From Dyadobacter sp. Leaf189 (GTDB lineage Bacteria > Bacteroidota > Bacteroidia > Cytophagales > Spirosomataceae), in assembly GCF_001424405.1 (NCBI RefSeq), contig NZ_LMPS01000006.1:186001-250000 (forward strand): a DNA stretch of 64,000 nt, read 5' to 3'. Below, piece by piece: positions 1-8,057 of the stretch (its first letter is position 1; each line of letters begins with the position of its first letter). The position numbers and the translations under genes are program-made. A model generated the notes under the pieces. The model worked only from the letters and a program-made list of their open reading frames with translations. It was not told the DNA's origin and made no database searches.

Positions 1-49
1 ATGAGTTAGAACTGCACCTGTGCGATTTTCGTTAAAGTTGTGTTATTAG

Positions 50-57
50 TATATTTG
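50..57 (+). promoter_or_regulatory. Candidate Bacteroidota -7 element upstream of trhO
   Basis: TATATTTG matches the Bacteroidota -7 consensus TAnnTTTG exactly. It lies about 70 bases before the trhO start. The expected -33 TTG is only weakly matched (TTTTC at 26-30, 19 bases upstream), so the call rests on the -7 box. The rest of bases 1-128 shows no gene start that I can support. Confidence 0.35.
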
Positions 58-128
58 CCATCGATTTTGGCGAAAAAAGCTATTTCGCGAGGTACTTTTC
101 CTCTCTTGTTAAAACCAAATCAGTTGTA

Positions 129-1115
129 ATGAAGCCGTTCAGGGTTATTTTATATTATTGCTACTCTCCCATTGCTGATACCGAAACTTACCGGGACGAG
201 CACCACGTGTTTTGCGTTGAGCATAACCTGCTTGGGCGAATTATCGTCGCGCCGGAAGGATTGAACGGTACCGTTTCAGGCACCCCGGAAGATTGTGAAG
301 CTTATATGAATTATGTGCGTTCGGATGCGCGTTTCAGCCATGTTCAGTTCAAAGTGGAGGAGCATGATAAGATTGCATTTCAAAAACTGCACGTGCGTGT
401 AAAAGATGAGATTGTCAATTCTGACCTGCCTGTTAACCCCCTGGAACGAACCGGAAAACACCTTGAACCGGCTGAATTCAAGAAGCTGATCAACGACCCT
501 GATGTAGTATTGGTCGATATGCGCTCGGATTATGAGCACGAAGTCGGCAAGTTCAAGGGAGCGATCACTTTTGATATGCACACCCTCCGCGAACTGCCGG
601 AGCACATTCACGAGATCGAGCATTTGAAAGATAAAAAGATCGTGACTTATTGTACCGGCGGGATCAAATGCGAAAAAGCGAGTGCCTACCTTTTAGACCA
701 GGGATTTAAAGATGTATATCAACTTCACGGCGGCATTATCCGGTACGGACTTGAAGAAGGCGGTGAGAATTTCGATGGCAAATGCTACGTTTTTGACAAC
801 AGGATTACAGTTGACGTAAACAGCGTGAACCCGACTGTGATCTCCAAGTGCTATATCTGCAACGAACCTTGCGATCGGATGATCAACTGTGCAAATGCGG
901 AATGCAACACGCACGTACCTGTTTGCATCAAATGCGGCGAAGAAATGGAGGGTGCATGCTCACCTGAGTGCAAGGCGCACCCAGGCAAGCGGATTTATGA
1001 TGGAACAGGTTATTACGTCAGCCAGAGCAACCATTATCATCCATTGCAGGGTTTGAAGAGCCAGAAAAAGAACTTAAAAAAAATGAAGCTGGCGCAGCAA
1101 ACACAATCTGCCTAA
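129..1115 (+). CDS. trhO: tRNA uridine(34) hydroxylase / rhodanese-domain protein (TrhO, YceA family)
   Basis: Family role: oxygen-dependent hydroxylation of uridine 34 in tRNA, the first step towards 5-carboxymethoxy- or methoxyuridine, in the cytoplasm. The 328-residue protein has the N-terminal acylphosphatase-like domain (about 1-100), a rhodanese domain (about 115-210) with active-site loop CTGGIKCEK (catalytic Cys175), and a C-terminal cysteine-rich tail starting with CYICNEPC near 241 and ending with CSPEC, which looks able to bind metal. Length is normal for the family. The ATG fits a promoter-like box at 50-57. It converges with the GNAT gene; the two stop codons are one base apart. 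Confidence 0.9.
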   Translation: MKPFRVILYYCYSPIADTETYRDEHHVFCVEHNLLGRIIVAPEGLNGTVSGTPEDCEAYMNYVRSDARFSHVQFKVEEHDKIAFQKLHVRVKDEIVNSDLPVNPLERTGKHLEPAEFKKLINDPDVVLVDMRSDYEHEVGKFKGAITFDMHTLRELPEHIHEIEHLKDKKIVTYCTGGIKCEKASAYLLDQGFKDVYQLHGGIIRYGLEEGGENFDGKCYVFDNRITVDVNSVNPTVISKCYICNEPCDRMINCANAECNTHVPVCIKCGEEMEGACSPECKAHPGKRIYDGTGYYVSQSNHYHPLQGLKSQKKNLKKMKLAQQTQSA

Positions 1116-1116
1116 A

Positions 1117-1611
1117 TCAGTTAAGCCGTTTTTCGAGTATATAATCATTCATCCAGTACGGACCGATCGGGATATCCTGTTTATCGATCACCTGATAGCC
1201 TTGCTTTTCGTAAAAGGCCTTTGCCTTGTTATACCTGTTGACATTAAGGAGCACTACCTGGCCACCAGCCTGCATTACGTAACGCTCCGCCTCACCCAAA
1301 AGGAATTTGCCCGCACCGGTACCCTGCGTCGAAGGAAGTACATATAATTTATGTAATTTGAACGTTCCGGGTTTTTCTTCGGAGACAGATGCGAAGCCGG
1401 CGGGCTCATTTTCTTTCATCAAAATCAAAAAAGACTGGCCTTCCTCCATTTGGGATTTCAAAGCGTCAGAAGAATATATTTTATCAAACATATAGTCAAT
1501 CTGTTCCTTGTTAAGGATTTCACCGTAAGTAGGTTCCCAGGTTTGCTCCTGTATTGAAATGATCGCCGGTATATCCGCCGCGGTCGCGGGCTTTATTGAG
1601 AATGCGGGCAT
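1117..1611 (-). CDS. GNAT family N-acetyltransferase
   Basis: A 164-residue single-domain acetyltransferase of the GNAT fold. The acetyl-CoA pyrophosphate loop is visible as QGTGAG (96-101), preceded by the beta-strand LHKLYVLPS and followed by a C-terminal segment with NRYNKAKAFYEKQGY, typical of motif B. The substrate cannot be told from sequence; the family acetylates small amines, peptides or protein N termini. It is divergent from surE, and the likely surE promoter lies inside its first codons. It reads convergently into trhO. Confidence 0.85.
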   Translation of the reverse strand: MPAFSIKPATAADIPAIISIQEQTWEPTYGEILNKEQIDYMFDKIYSSDALKSQMEEGQSFLILMKENEPAGFASVSEEKPGTFKLHKLYVLPSTQGTGAGKFLLGEAERYVMQAGGQVVLLNVNRYNKAKAFYEKQGYQVIDKQDIPIGPYWMNDYILEKRLN

Positions 1612-1625
1612 ATTGTTTAAATTTG
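1596..1625 (+). promoter_or_regulatory. Promoter for surE-GH3
   Basis: TTG (1596-1598), 19-base spacer, TAAATTTG (1618-1625): a full match to the Bacteroidota promoter pattern TTG-N17-23-TAnnTTTG. Predicted transcription start is near 1632, leaving a leader of roughly 95 bases before surE. The -33 and -7 boxes sit across the 5' end of the divergent GNAT gene. Confidence 0.5.
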
Positions 1626-1686
1626 AGCTTAAAACTGCAAATAAATAGTTATAAACCTAAAAACCAGCATTACTTCATCGCAGCCG

Positions 1687-1703
1687 CCGGAATGTACTTC
1701 CGG
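1687..1703 (+). promoter_or_regulatory. Small hairpin in the surE leader
   Basis: CCGGAA (1687-1692) and TTCCGG (1698-1703) form a perfect 6-bp stem with a 5-base loop, 24 bases before the surE start. No T-run follows, so it is not an intrinsic terminator. A role in mRNA stability or translation is only a possibility. Confidence 0.3.
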
Positions 1704-1727
1704 AGCCTTTCCGATAAGTAGAAATAT

Positions 1728-2495
1728 ATGAAACCCCTCATTTTAGTTACAAATGACGACGGCATAACATCCAAAGGAATCCGGACACTGGTAGAAATCA
1801 TGCAGGAGCTGGGTGAAGTGGTGGTTGTAGCGCCTAATAGCCCACAGTCGGGAATGGGCCACGCGATCACAATCGGCGAGCCCCTCCGCCTTTATGCTAC
1901 CCACATCTTTGATAATTTGACGGAGTATGAATGTTCGGGCACACCCGCCGATTGCGTGAAAATAGCGAAGCACCACATTCTGCTGGACAGAAAGCCTGAT
2001 CTGGTAGTGAGCGGGATTAACCACGGAAGCAATAACTCGATCAATGTGCTTTACTCCGGCACCATGTCGGCGGCGATAGAGGCAGCGATTGAAGGCATTC
2101 CGGCCATCGGATTTTCATTATGCGATTTTCGCGAGGATGCTGATTTCAGTCATGGCGTACCTTTTATCAAATCGATCACCGAAGAAGCCCTTAAAAACGG
2201 GATACCTATTGGAATTGCATTGAATGTCAACATTCCCGCGAAAAGCGACTTGCCGATCAAAGGAGTGAAAGTGTGCCGGCAGGCGCTCGCGAAGTGGCAG
2301 GAGAAATTCGATTACCGCGTGGATCCAAATGGCAGAGGCTATTTCTGGATGGCGGGCGAGTTCGTCAATTTCGACACGGAAAAAGAAGATACGGATGTCT
2401 GGGCACTTGAAAACAATTATATCTCAGTTGTCCCTTGTCAATATGATCTGACAGAGTATGGAGCTCTAAAACAGCTCTCAACCTGGGATTTATAA
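1728..2495 (+). CDS. surE: 5'/3'-nucleotidase SurE
   Basis: SurE removes phosphate from nucleoside 5'- and 3'-monophosphates and short polyphosphate; it is a cytoplasmic metal-dependent stationary-phase survival enzyme. The 255-residue protein begins with the hallmark metal-binding TNDDG (8-12), followed by APNSPQSGMG near 40, GTPADC near 70 and SGINHGSN near 95, all conserved SurE active-site segments. Length is normal. The start ATG is preceded by an A-rich leader with a short hairpin. The GH3-like gene follows 14 bases after the stop and is probably cotranscribed. Confidence 0.95.
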   Translation: MKPLILVTNDDGITSKGIRTLVEIMQELGEVVVVAPNSPQSGMGHAITIGEPLRLYATHIFDNLTEYECSGTPADCVKIAKHHILLDRKPDLVVSGINHGSNNSINVLYSGTMSAAIEAAIEGIPAIGFSLCDFREDADFSHGVPFIKSITEEALKNGIPIGIALNVNIPAKSDLPIKGVKVCRQALAKWQEKFDYRVDPNGRGYFWMAGEFVNFDTEKEDTDVWALENNYISVVPCQYDLTEYGALKQLSTWDL

Positions 2496-2509
2496 TCTAA
2501 AATTCAGCT

Positions 2510-4075
2510 ATGGCATTAGTAGGTCGCTTATTAAAACGAGGCATACATTTTAGCAACATCGTCGCTAACAGGCGCAAGGCAAGTCTTCATCAGCAACAAA
2601 AAAAGACACTGGCCAAGCTGCTCGCAAAAGCCAGGTACACCGAGTTTGGCGAGAAATACAACTTCGACGAACTGCTTTCATCGATTCTTTTCAACGAAAA
2701 AGGAGCGTTTTACGAGCTATACAAACGCTCTGTCCCTGTGCACGATTACAACAAGATCTTCAATGAATGGTGGCACAAATCACTTGCAGGTGAAAAGGAT
2801 GTTTGCTGGCCTGGACAGATCAAATATTTCGCATTAAGCTCAGGAACATCGGAGGCTTCTACAAAGCACATTCCAGTGACCAAAGCAATGTCCCGGGCAA
2901 TGCAAAAAACAAGTATCCGCCAGATTTTATCGCTCGGCAATTACAAAGACCTTCCTGATGATCTGTACGAGAAAGGTTTCCTGATGCTCGGCGGAAGTAC
3001 TAATCTCAATGGTCAGGACAAGCACTTTGAGGGTGATTTGAGCGGTATCCAGGCAAAACAGATCCCCTACTGGTTCCGCCCTTATTACAAGCCCGGCGAG
3101 AAAATCGCTGCTCAGAAAGATTGGGGCTTAAAGCTTGAAGAAATCACGAAACAGGCGCACGAATGGGATATTGGTTTCGTAGTGGGCGTTCCGGCGTGGA
3201 TCCAGCTGTTAATGGAAAAAATAATTGACCATTATAAAGTTAAAACCATTCACGATATCTGGCCGAACCTGCGCGTATTTGGTCACGGCGGGGTTTCTTT
3301 TGAACCTTATCGCAAAGGATTTGAGAAGCTGCTAGCCAGGCCGCTGATCTACATCAATACTTATCTTGCCTCAGAAGGCTTTATTGCCTATCAAACCCGT
3401 CCGGGCGCGCAGGGAATGGAGCTGGTGTGTGATAACGGGCTCTTTTTTGAGTTTGTCCCATTTACCCAGGAGAATTTCGACTCCGAAGGAACGTTGCTCG
3501 CCAACCCGAAAACGCTGATGATCGATCAGGTGGAAGAAGGGACGGAATATGCATTGCTGCTGTCAACCTGCGCCGGCGCGTGGCGGTATCTCATCGGAGA
3601 TACTTTGAAATTTATTGACAAAGCAAAAGGCGAGATTGTAATTACCGGCCGCACGAAACACTACCTCAGTCTCTGCGGAGAGCACTTGTCGGTGGATAAT
3701 ATGAACAAGGCGATCGATCTTGTATCTGACGAAATGGGCATTACCGTGAAAGAATTCACGGTGAGCGGCGTGGAGCACGGTTCCATGTTCGCGCATCAAT
3801 GGTATATCGGAGTGGAGGAACAGAATGTAGATACCGAACTTCTGAAAAAGAAACTGGATGCGAAGCTGTCGGAGTTAAATGACGATTACGCCGTAGAGCG
3901 CCGCCATGCATTGCAGGAGGTCTTCGTGACCGTTTTACCCAATCAGGTATTTTACGACTGGATGAAATCAAAAGGTAAAATGGGCGGACAACATAAGTTT
4001 CCGCGCGTATTTAAAAACTTCCTGATCGAAGAATGGAAAGCTTTCCTGAAAACCCAGGGATACGAAATTAAATAG
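2510..4075 (+). CDS. GH3 auxin-responsive-promoter family acyl-adenylating ligase
   Basis: A 521-residue protein of the GH3 family, best known from plants where members adenylate a carboxylic acid (jasmonate, auxin) and join it to an amino acid. Visible features are the adenylate-loop-like LSSGTSEASTKHIPVT near 112-127, the middle motif TYLASEGFIAYQ, and the C-terminal ITGRTKHYLSLCGEHLS, the position where GH3 proteins contact the adenylate before the mobile C-terminal lobe. Bacterial substrates are unknown to me. It sits directly after surE in the same orientation and ends exactly against the stop codon of the convergent LysE-type gene. Family confidence is good; substrate is not inferable. 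Confidence 0.85.
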   Translation: MALVGRLLKRGIHFSNIVANRRKASLHQQQKKTLAKLLAKARYTEFGEKYNFDELLSSILFNEKGAFYELYKRSVPVHDYNKIFNEWWHKSLAGEKDVCWPGQIKYFALSSGTSEASTKHIPVTKAMSRAMQKTSIRQILSLGNYKDLPDDLYEKGFLMLGGSTNLNGQDKHFEGDLSGIQAKQIPYWFRPYYKPGEKIAAQKDWGLKLEEITKQAHEWDIGFVVGVPAWIQLLMEKIIDHYKVKTIHDIWPNLRVFGHGGVSFEPYRKGFEKLLARPLIYINTYLASEGFIAYQTRPGAQGMELVCDNGLFFEFVPFTQENFDSEGTLLANPKTLMIDQVEEGTEYALLLSTCAGAWRYLIGDTLKFIDKAKGEIVITGRTKHYLSLCGEHLSVDNMNKAIDLVSDEMGITVKEFTVSGVEHGSMFAHQWYIGVEEQNVDTELLKKKLDAKLSELNDDYAVERRHALQEVFVTVLPNQVFYDWMKSKGKMGGQHKFPRVFKNFLIEEWKAFLKTQGYEIK

Positions 4076-4690
4076 CTACTTGATAAAGTTGGTATAAGCA
4101 ATTTGACAGGCGATCAGGATGAAAACTGCGCCTGTCACTTTGTTAAATACCGTCACAACTTTGGGTGTAAAAAGCCGCTTCAACCGCTGGGCAGAGAATG
4201 CAATCCCGCATTCGACCAAAAAAACCGCAATCACGCTCGCTCCAAAAAACAGCATGACCTGGTTCAAATCGTAGTGCAGATTAGTGCGGATATAAGAAGC
4301 GATGGTAACCCAGCTGATGAAATTCACCGGATTCAGCCCATTTAACAAAAATCCTGTTGTAAAATAGTAAACGAGACTACTCAGGCTGGTCTGCGGATAG
4401 GCAATCTTCGGCTGGCCTTTGATCAGGTTGCCCAGTCCTAGTACAAGCAGGAACACCACACCCGCACCTGCCATGTACTGCTTGAAGTTGGGAATATCCG
4501 GCAGCAATGCAGTACCGAAGATCGCGAAGAAGACAAAGATGATATCGCATACAAAAACGCCGAACGCGATTTTCACTCCACTCCAAAACCCATTGTCGAC
4601 ACTATTTTGGACCAAAGAAAAAAATACGGTACCAAAAGTGAGACAAAGGGCAATGCCGGTGAGCGTACCATAGAGCAGCGACTCCAGCAT
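4076..4690 (-). CDS. LysE/RhtB-family amino-acid exporter
   Basis: A 204-residue inner-membrane protein with about six hydrophobic segments, in the size range of LysE/RhtB exporters of amino acids or related metabolites. The N-terminal GTLTGIALCLTFGTVFFSLV and the PVNFISWVTIAS segment in the middle fit the family. Downstream member of a two-gene unit: the NUDIX stop and this ATG are separated by one base. The exported compound cannot be read from sequence. Confidence 0.8.
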   Translation of the reverse strand: MLESLLYGTLTGIALCLTFGTVFFSLVQNSVDNGFWSGVKIAFGVFVCDIIFVFFAIFGTALLPDIPNFKQYMAGAGVVFLLVLGLGNLIKGQPKIAYPQTSLSSLVYYFTTGFLLNGLNPVNFISWVTIASYIRTNLHYDLNQVMLFFGASVIAVFLVECGIAFSAQRLKRLFTPKVVTVFNKVTGAVFILIACQIAYTNFIK

Positions 4691-4691
4691 A

Positions 4692-5237
4692 TCAGATCCC
4701 TTTCAGCCGGGCTGTCATGAGAATGGCGCAGACAGACATCGAATCGGTGATCTCAGAACGCATCACCATTTCAACTGCCTCCGTAAGCGGCACGATCCTG
4801 ACCTGCAGATCTTCCGTATCTTCCGGCTCGGCTTCCTGTTGGGTAAGTTCTTCGGCTATGTATAAAAATGCCTCTTCGTTCGTGGCCGAATTGGAAGTAT
4901 GAATGCGCGCCAGCTTGGTCCATTTATTGGCCACCAGACCGGTTTCTTCCTTCAACTCCCTTTGCGCCGCGGCAAGTACATCGGTACCTAGCAAGCCGCC
5001 GCCTTCGGGAATTTCCCAGGAATATTCATCGATCGCATAGCGGAACTGACCAACCAGATAAATGTTATCGTTTTCGTCAAGCGGAATAATGCCAATCGCC
5101 TGATTCTTAAATTTCACGAGCCCGTAAATGCCTTTGTTGCCCGACGGATTGATTACGTCGCGGTGGCTGAGTTCAAGCCAGGCATTTTCATATACAGTTT
5201 GTGACGAAAGTGTTTTCCAGTTATTTTCTGTGGACAT
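4692..5237 (-). CDS. NUDIX hydrolase, ADP-ribose pyrophosphatase-like
   Basis: A 181-residue NUDIX protein. The Nudix box is visible, from the glycines near 79-81 to RELKEETG (93-100), supplying the metal-binding glutamates. The surrounding strands (VGQFRYAIDEYSWEIPEGG) resemble ADP-sugar pyrophosphatases, which split ADP-ribose into AMP and ribose 5-phosphate. First gene of a likely operon with the LysE-type exporter and divergent from the CDF transporter (47 bases between starts). Exact substrate uncertain. Confidence 0.88.
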   Translation of the reverse strand: MSTENNWKTLSSQTVYENAWLELSHRDVINPSGNKGIYGLVKFKNQAIGIIPLDENDNIYLVGQFRYAIDEYSWEIPEGGGLLGTDVLAAAQRELKEETGLVANKWTKLARIHTSNSATNEEAFLYIAEELTQQEAEPEDTEDLQVRIVPLTEAVEMVMRSEITDSMSVCAILMTARLKGI

Positions 5238-5284
5238 AACCCGCTTTTTCTTAGTATTTTTAACCTCGGAATTTTAGCTCCCAG

Positions 5285-6298
5285 ATGCAAATAAACCAAA
5301 ATAAGCTCAAACAACGTCTCATTTTGCTGTCTTTTATAGCCAGTATCCTGCTGACGGGGTTGAAGTTTTTTGCCTACTATATTACTTCTTCCAATGCAAT
5401 CCTGAGCGACGCTCTTGAGTCGATCATCAATGTGATTGCGAGTGGTTTTGCCTTTTACAGTATCTACCTTTCAGCCCAGCCGAAAGACCGCAACCACCCA
5501 TACGGACACGGGAAAGTCGAGTTCTTTTCCGCCGGTTTTGAAGGTGCATTGATCATGATCGCCTCGCTCTTCATTATTATAGAAGCAGTGAAGCGTTTGA
5601 TGGACCCCGCACCGATCCAGAACCTGCTGCAAGGATCGGGTTTCATTATTTTCACCATTTTTGTCAATACCATTATCGGCTATAAGCTGCTTCGAGAGGG
5701 AACAAAGGCCAACTCACTTGCGCTGATCGCGGACGGGCGGCATTTGATGTCCGACAGCATCAGCAGCCTTGTGCTGATTGTGAGCGTCGGCCTCATTATA
5801 CTTACCGGTCAGGTGTGGATTGATAGCGCAGCCTCCCTCCTGTTCGGCGTGTTCCTGGCTTATAATGGTTTTCATCTTGTGAGCAAATCGGTGGCGGGAT
5901 TAATGGACGCTAGTGACGAGGCGCTGCTGGAAAAAGTGGTTCAAACCTTGCGGGACAACAAGAAGCCGGACTGGATAGACGTTCATAACCTGCGCGTGCA
6001 GCAGTACGGATCGGACCTGCACATTGACTGCCACCTGACGCTACCCTATTATTGGGAACTTCAGAAAGTGCACGAAACAATTCATAACTTTGAAAACACA
6101 CTTAAAAACAGCCACAGCGGCGAAACCGAGATTTTTGTGCACGCAGACCCCTGCCTGTTTCAATGCTGCTACTTTTGCAGAATTGACAATTGCCCGGTAC
6201 GCCAGCACGATTTCATTCAGGACATTGAATGGGATGCGGCGAAGCTGGTGAAGAATGAGAAGCTTTACACAGAAGCCAAGATCAATATACAAGAATAA
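5285..6298 (+). CDS. Cation diffusion facilitator (CDF) metal exporter
   Basis: A 337-residue inner-membrane metal/proton antiporter. The transmembrane part (about 1-215) carries the family motifs: LSDALES in TM2, HPYGHGKVE after it, and IADGRHLMSD in TM5, the aspartate/histidine metal-site segments of zinc, cadmium, cobalt or iron exporters. The cytoplasmic domain (about 215-337) ends in a histidine/cysteine-rich stretch (VHADPCLFQCCYFCRIDNC) that could bind metal and is richer in cysteine than usual. Metal specificity is not determinable. Divergent from the NUDIX gene. Confidence 0.92.
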   Translation: MQINQNKLKQRLILLSFIASILLTGLKFFAYYITSSNAILSDALESIINVIASGFAFYSIYLSAQPKDRNHPYGHGKVEFFSAGFEGALIMIASLFIIIEAVKRLMDPAPIQNLLQGSGFIIFTIFVNTIIGYKLLREGTKANSLALIADGRHLMSDSISSLVLIVSVGLIILTGQVWIDSAASLLFGVFLAYNGFHLVSKSVAGLMDASDEALLEKVVQTLRDNKKPDWIDVHNLRVQQYGSDLHIDCHLTLPYYWELQKVHETIHNFENTLKNSHSGETEIFVHADPCLFQCCYFCRIDNCPVRQHDFIQDIEWDAAKLVKNEKLYTEAKINIQE

Positions 6299-6322
6299 CT
6301 TTTAATCTAAATTCCAACCAAA

Positions 6323-7246
6323 ATGTACGTTTCCCGACGCGATTTCCTAAAACAGGCAGGAGCTACTGCGCTTGCTGCCACTACCTTTACCGATCTTTTT
6401 GCAGCTGATCCTGCCAAAAAGCTTTGGTTTGACATTTCCCTGGCTGAATGGTCGCTGCACAAAGCATTATTTGCCAAAAAACTGACCAACCTTGAATTCC
6501 CTGAACTTGCTAAAAAAGAGTTTGGTATATCCATCGTTGAGTACGTAAACCAGTTCTTCAAGGACAAAGCTGAGGATAAAACGTACCTGAATGATCTGAT
6601 TAAGAGACAAAAAGACAACGGGGTTAAGGCGCACCTGATCATGATCGACGGTGAAGGCGGCCTGGGCGAACTGGATGCTGCAGTGCGTAACAAAGCTGTT
6701 GAAAACCATTACAAATGGGTGGAAGCGGCAAAGTACCTGGGTTGCAAAACCATTCGTGTGAATGCATTCGGAAAAGGATCCAATGAAGAAATCGCGAAGG
6801 CTGCGGTAGAAGGTTTGGGTAAGTTGGGTGAGTTTGCTGCCAAAACAGGCATCAATGTAATCGTAGAAAACCACGGCGGTTCTTCTTCAAACGGACAGTG
6901 GCTATCGGGTGTAATGAAGCAGGTTAACCTGAAAAATGTAGGTACACTACCTGATTTCGGTAATTTCTGTATCAAACGTTCGTCAACCGGCTGCGAAGAG
7001 TCTTACGACAGATATCAGGGAACAAAAGAACTGATGCCTTTCGCAAAAGGTGTAAGTGCAAAAACCTACGATTTCGACGAAAAAGGAAACTGCATTGAAA
7101 CAGACTATACAAAAATCCTGAAAATCGTTAAAGAAGCAGGTTTCAAAGGTATCGCAGGTATCGAGTACGAAGGAAGCAAGCTTTCTGAATATGATGGTAT
7201 CAAGGCAACGAAGGCGTTGCTGGAGAGAGTTGGACCGACGGTTTAA
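6323..7246 (+). CDS. Tat-exported sugar phosphate isomerase/epimerase-like TIM-barrel protein
   Basis: 307 residues. The N terminus has a twin-arginine signal (SRRDFLKQAGATALAATTF, 4-22), so export of a folded protein to the periplasm is likely. The rest resembles the xylose-isomerase-like AP endonuclease-2 TIM barrel: FDISLAEWSLHKA near the start, VNAFGKGSNEE, VIVENHGGSS and the C-terminal GIAGIEYEGSKLSE. Such secreted barrels are numerous in Bacteroidota and mostly of unknown substrate. It stands alone: CDF upstream, strong terminator 16 bases downstream. Confidence 0.85.
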   Translation: MYVSRRDFLKQAGATALAATTFTDLFAADPAKKLWFDISLAEWSLHKALFAKKLTNLEFPELAKKEFGISIVEYVNQFFKDKAEDKTYLNDLIKRQKDNGVKAHLIMIDGEGGLGELDAAVRNKAVENHYKWVEAAKYLGCKTIRVNAFGKGSNEEIAKAAVEGLGKLGEFAAKTGINVIVENHGGSSSNGQWLSGVMKQVNLKNVGTLPDFGNFCIKRSSTGCEESYDRYQGTKELMPFAKGVSAKTYDFDEKGNCIETDYTKILKIVKEAGFKGIAGIEYEGSKLSEYDGIKATKALLERVGPTV

Positions 7247-7262
7247 TAATCAAGCCTGTTAT

Positions 7263-7303
7263 AAAAAGAGGGATTTGCATCGCGCAAATCCCTCTTTTTG
7301 TTT
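7263..7303 (+). terminator. Bidirectional intrinsic terminator
   Basis: A perfect 16-bp stem (7263-7278 with 7284-7299; core GAGGGATTTGC/GCAAATCCCTC), loop ATCGC, followed by a T-run on the + strand and A-rich on the other side. It ends the TIM-barrel gene and can also serve folE on the opposite strand. Confidence 0.85.
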
Positions 7304-7318
7304 TGTTGGCTAAGCTCC

Positions 7319-7357
7319 TTTGTCACCCTGAGCGGAGTCGAAGGGCAGGGTGACAAA
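7319..7357. repeat. Dispersed palindrome family A, single-arm copy
   Basis: Contains GTCACCCTGAGCGGAGTCGA, the same arm found at 13942-13970 and 20594-20621. Here the second arm is replaced by CAGGGTGACAAA, so TTTGTCACCCTG (7319-7330) pairs perfectly with 7346-7357 around a 15-base loop. It lies between the terminator and the folE stop. Confidence 0.75.
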
Positions 7358-7367
7358 ATGAATTGAA

Positions 7368-8057
7368 TTACATTCCCAAATAACTCAAAAACTCCTTCTT
7401 AGTCGCTTCGTTTTCGAACCTACCGCCGTAGTATGCTGTAACCGTAGAACTTCCTGAATCGCGGATGCCCCGGGATTGTACGCACATGTGCTGGGCATCA
7501 ATAACTACGGCAACGTCTTCGGTTTGTAGCGCCTGCTTCAATTCGTTGGCAATTTGTACGGTAAGCCGCTCTTGTACCTGTGGGCGCTTGGCATAGTATT
7601 CTACTATGCGGTTGAGCTTTGATAAGCCGATTACTTTGCCGCTCGAAATATACGCTACGTGCGCTTTACCGTAAATGGGCACAAAATGGTGCTCGCAGTT
7701 GGAGAACACCGAAATGTCTTTCTCGACCAGCATCTGGTCGTATTTGTATTTATTGTCAAACAGCGTTATCGCTGGCTTGTTCTTCGGGTCGAGGCCACTG
7801 AAAACTTCTTTTACAAACATTTTCGCGACCCGCTTGGGAGTTCCTTTAAGACTGTCGTCAGCCAGGTCCAGGCCCATTATTTCCATGATGTGCCTGAAAT
7901 GCTTTTCGATCAGCTCAATTTTCACCTCGTCCTCTATAGCAAAAGCATCCTTGCGAAGAGGCGTTTCGATGGAGTTAAACACATGATCGTCACCGATTTC
8001 TTCCAGGTCCAAAATTTCAGATGGCGGGATATTCGACAAAGTTCCGTTCGGTTTCAT
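7368..8057 (-). CDS. folE: GTP cyclohydrolase I
   Basis: Converts GTP to 7,8-dihydroneopterin triphosphate, first step of folate, pterin and queuosine-type pathways. The 229-residue protein has a variable N-terminal 45 residues, then the FolE fold with zinc ligands in SNCEHHFVP (Cys121, His124 region) and AQHMCVQSRG (Cys192), and the conserved SKLNRIVEYYAKRPQVQERLT. Its ATG at 8057 overlaps the end of the upstream PTPS/QueD gene by 41 bases; no better start exists downstream without trimming the N terminus. Probably cotranscribed and translationally coupled with that gene. Confidence 0.95.
   Translation of the reverse strand: MKPNGTLSNIPPSEILDLEEIGDDHVFNSIETPLRKDAFAIEDEVKIELIEKHFRHIMEIMGLDLADDSLKGTPKRVAKMFVKEVFSGLDPKNKPAITLFDNKYKYDQMLVEKDISVFSNCEHHFVPIYGKAHVAYISSGKVIGLSKLNRIVEYYAKRPQVQERLTVQIANELKQALQTEDVAVVIDAQHMCVQSRGIRDSGSSTVTAYYGGRFENEATKKEFLSYLGM

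Noticed and set aside
1..128. End of an upstream gene
   Set aside because: No frame with coding character can be followed; only a promoter-like box is visible.
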